From an uncultured Dyadobacter sp. (GTDB lineage: Bacteria; Bacteroidota; Bacteroidia; Cytophagales; Spirosomataceae), in contig CAMLNK010000211.1 of the NCBI GenBank assembly GCA_946481035.1, forward strand, positions 1-6,945: a DNA stretch of 6,945 nt, given 5' to 3'. Positions 5,241 through 6,945 of this stretch are shown here, piece after piece; positions within the stretch are counted from its first letter, which is position 1; each line of letters begins with the position of its first letter. The position numbers were made by a program, and so were the translations under genes. The notes beneath the pieces were generated by a model, which was not told where the DNA came from, did not search any database, and worked only from the letters and a program-made list of their open reading frames with translations.

Positions 5241-6803
5241 CTACGACGATGCATTAGCGATTGGTTCAATTTTATTTTCGGGAACGCCGATCAGGTTGAG
5301 CATTTTCTGCGTAGCCTTGATGGCCGAGAACGTCTGGTCCGAATCCAGACCACGCGTTTTGACCTCCTTGCCGTTGATTTCCCAGGTAATGATCGTTTCG
5401 CACAAAGCGTCGGTCTTACCACCCGGCGGAATGCGCACGGCATAGTCGCTAAGCATCGGCAGATCGATCCCCTTTTTCTTGTAAATCTTTTTCAATGCAT
5501 TCATAAATGCATCGTACTGGCCGTCGCCCTGCGCATTTTCCTCGAACACTTCTTCACCGAACGAGATCTGCAATGTGGCGGAAGGTTTCAGGTTTTTGGA
5601 ATGCGTGAGCACGTAATTGGTGATGACCACCTTTTCCTCGATCGCGTCGCTATCGAGAATATCCGAGATAATGTAAGGCAAATCCTCCGGTGTCACCACT
5701 TCCTTACGGTCGCCGAGCTCGATAATGCGCTGCGTTACCTTTTTCAAATCCGCATCGGAAAGCGAAATGCCCAGGTCGCGCAGGTTGTTCTCGATGTTCG
5801 CTTTTCCGGAGGTTTTTCCCAATGCATACAACCGCTGACGGCCGAAACGCTCGGGCATCAGTTTGCTGAAATAGAGATTGTTCTTCTTATCACCATCTGC
5901 ATGAATACCAGCCGTTTGGGTGAAAACACTTTCTCCTACAATCGGTTTATTAGCAGGAATGCGAATGCCCGAGAACGTCTCCACCAGCTTGCTGATCGAG
6001 TACAACGACTTCTCATTCACCGCCGTGGTGCATTCCGGCATCATATCGTTGATCACCGCGATCGTGCTCGCGAGCGGCGCATTACCCGTGCGCTCACCCA
6101 TGCCGTTCACGGTCAGGTGCAGGCCTTGTACGCCCGCACGAAGCGCTTCCATTACATTCGCGACGCCCAGGTCATAGTCGTTATGGCCGTGAAATTCGAA
6201 ATGCTGGCTCGGATAACGGTCTACGATTTCCTTAATGAATGTGTAGGACTCGAAAGGCGTCAGAATGCCCAAAGTATCCGGCAACAGAATGCGCTTGACG
6301 GACAAAGTACTCAGAAAATCAAGCGATTGGAATACGTATTCTTTTGAATTACGCATTCCATTGCTCCAATCTTCCAGGTACACATTGCATTGGATACCCT
6401 TCGTTTCCGCAAGTTCGATCACATTACGAATGTCCTCGAAATGCGCTTCCGGCGATTTTTTGAGCTGGTGGGTCAAATGGTTCAGCGACCCTTTGGTGAG
6501 AAGGTTCATCACTTTCGCCCCGGCCTGCGCCATCCAATTAATGGACGCATCGCCGTCGACAAATGTGAGTACTTCTATTTTATCCAGAAAACCGTTTTTA
6601 CCAGCCCAGTCTGTGATTTTCTTAACCGCCTGGAACTCACCTTCCGACACACGTGCCGAGGCCACTTCAATGCGGTCGACCTTCACTTCCTGCAACAGGA
6701 TCTGGGCGATGGTCAGTTTTTCGGATGCGGAAAACGACACCCCGCTGGTTTGCTCACCATCGCGAAGTGTCGTGTCCATTATTTCTATGTAGCGACTAGT
6801 CAT
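5241..6803 (-). CDS. cimA: LeuA-family acyltransferase, probable (R)-citramalate synthase
   Basis: A 520-residue two-domain enzyme. The catalytic barrel opens [18 protein letters not shown] (8-25) and has VEDxW-type YLEDWSNG (142-149), LLPDTLG (173-179), FEFHGHNDYDLGVAN (202-216), the GMGERTGNAPL block (234-244) and TQTAGIHADGDKKNNLY (295-311). A complete C-terminal allosteric domain (about 390-505) includes GDGQYDAFMNALKKI (426-440), RIPPGGKTDA (457-466) and the closing DQTFSAIKATQKMLN. By memory alignment to the characterised Leptospira CimA, its catalytic and pyruvate-specificity residues are all kept: Arg14, Asp15, Leu79, Leu102, Tyr142, Glu144, Thr177, with metal ligands His205 and His207. 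It should therefore make citramalate from pyruvate and acetyl-CoA for threonine-independent isoleucine synthesis, probably inhibited by isoleucine. A second 2-isopropylmalate synthase is the main alternative. It sits between the probable leuD end and leuB, whose products would process citramalate. ATG 6803-6801 lies 4 bases from a heptamer repeat. Confidence 0.85.
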   Translation of the reverse strand: MTSRYIEIMDTTLRDGEQTSGVSFSASEKLTIAQILLQEVKVDRIEVASARVSEGEFQAVKKITDWAGKNGFLDKIEVLTFVDGDASINWMAQAGAKVMNLLTKGSLNHLTHQLKKSPEAHFEDIRNVIELAETKGIQCNVYLEDWSNGMRNSKEYVFQSLDFLSTLSVKRILLPDTLGILTPFESYTFIKEIVDRYPSQHFEFHGHNDYDLGVANVMEALRAGVQGLHLTVNGMGERTGNAPLASTIAVINDMMPECTTAVNEKSLYSISKLVETFSGIRIPANKPIVGESVFTQTAGIHADGDKKNNLYFSKLMPERFGRQRLYALGKTSGKANIENNLRDLGISLSDADLKKVTQRIIELGDRKEVVTPEDLPYIISDILDSDAIEEKVVITNYVLTHSKNLKPSATLQISFGEEVFEENAQGDGQYDAFMNALKKIYKKKGIDLPMLSDYAVRIPPGGKTDALCETIITWEINGKEVKTRGLDSDQTFSAIKATQKMLNLIGVPENKIEPIANASS

Positions 6804-6807
6804 AAGC

Positions 6808-6908
6808 GGCTGTTGGCTGTCGGACTTCGGCTGTCGGACTTCGGCTGTCGGCTGTCACAAAGATTTGATAGCCGATTGCCGAAAGCCGATTGCCGATAGC
6901 CGACTGCC
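6808..6908. repeat. Head-to-head heptamer repeat array filling the leuD-cimA gap
   Basis: Plus-strand bases 6808-6856 are seven uninterrupted 7-bp units: GGCTGTT, GGCTGTC, GGACTTC, GGCTGTC, GGACTTC, GGCTGTC, GGCTGTC. After a 10-base spacer (6857-6866), six more units follow in the opposite orientation at 6867-6908: GATAGCC, GATTGCC, GAAAGCC, GATTGCC, GATAGCC, GACTGCC, the complements of a GGCNNTC consensus. The two arms can fold into a long imperfect hairpin, with GGC/GCC and TC/GA pairs around 2-base mismatched centres. The array takes up 101 of the 106 bp between the upstream stop (6912-6910) and the cimA ATG (6803-6801). It is not a CRISPR array, as the units are contiguous. It may be a REP-like or slippage-grown element; its effect on cimA expression is unknown. 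Confidence 0.85.
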
Positions 6909-6909
6909 A

Positions 6910-6945
6910 TTAAAATATTCTCTCTGCTTCAAATTCCTTGATCTC
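6910..6945 (-). CDS. leuD: C-terminal end of an upstream gene, probably leuD (partial)
   Basis: The minus-strand frame open from the window edge reads EIKEFEAERIF and ends at TAA 6912-6910. Only 11 codons are visible. The acidic E-I-x-x-F/Y-E-x-x-R pattern at the very C-terminus resembles the end of 3-isopropylmalate dehydratase small subunits (LeuD), and leuC-leuD-cimA-leuB is a known order in Bacteroidota. The enzyme isomerises 2- to 3-isopropylmalate with LeuC and can also serve citramalate. The identification rests on a short match plus gene context and needs the sequence upstream of the window. Confidence 0.5.
   Translation of the reverse strand, partial: EIKEFEAERIF

Noticed and set aside
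5601..6347. 248-codon plus-strand ORF, and overlapping ones at 6265-6792 and 6390-6899
   Set aside because: They lie entirely or mostly antisense to the clearly conserved cimA gene and their translations show no family signature; they are a by-product of its codon composition.
6808..6908. CRISPR-like array
   Set aside because: Units are 7 bp, contiguous without spacers, and reverse orientation halfway; no cas genes nearby.

Overview
The window looks like chromosomal core-metabolism DNA from a Bacteroidota species, most likely a Cytophagales member of the Dyadobacter type. This rests on protein style, on the lack of Shine-Dalgarno sequences before the starts, and on promoter-like motifs matching the Bacteroidota -33 TTTG / -7 TAnnTTTG pattern. 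The genus is an inference; no rRNA or other marker is present.

Layout. Left part (1-2600): the 5' portion of an ECF sigma factor gene (minus strand, running off the left edge), a divergent small ferredoxin-like protein resembling the muconolactone isomerase family (plus), a GAF-type free methionine-(R)-sulfoxide reductase (minus), and purU, formyltetrahydrofolate deformylase (plus). The small plus-strand gene ends in a tandem hairpin terminator. purU and leuA converge on a bidirectional terminator at 2567-2601. Right part (2701-6945): a branched-chain amino acid block on the minus strand, in transcription order a probable leuD 3' end (only 11 codons visible), a 520-aa LeuA-family enzyme that best fits (R)-citramalate synthase (cimA), leuB, and a short 384-aa leuA.

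How the genes work together. CimA (pyruvate to citramalate, toward isoleucine) and LeuA (2-ketoisovalerate to 2-isopropylmalate, toward leucine) make parallel substrates that LeuCD and LeuB can process in common. CimA carries a C-terminal allosteric domain; LeuA lacks one.

Main discovery. The 263-bp leuB-leuA gap, which has no annotated gene, holds what appears to be a complete leucine attenuator. In order on the minus strand it contains a Bacteroidota-type promoter (TTTG-N19-TTTCTTTG), a 15-codon leader peptide MSQQDNLILNLQQLP with four Leu codons and one Ile codon, and mutually exclusive 1:2, 2:3 and 3:4 pairings. The last pairing is a GC-rich hairpin followed by a T-rich run, and leuA follows. 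Leucine control of leuA may therefore act on transcription rather than on the enzyme. A second notable element is a head-to-head array of 7-bp repeats that fills almost the whole gap between the leuD end and cimA.
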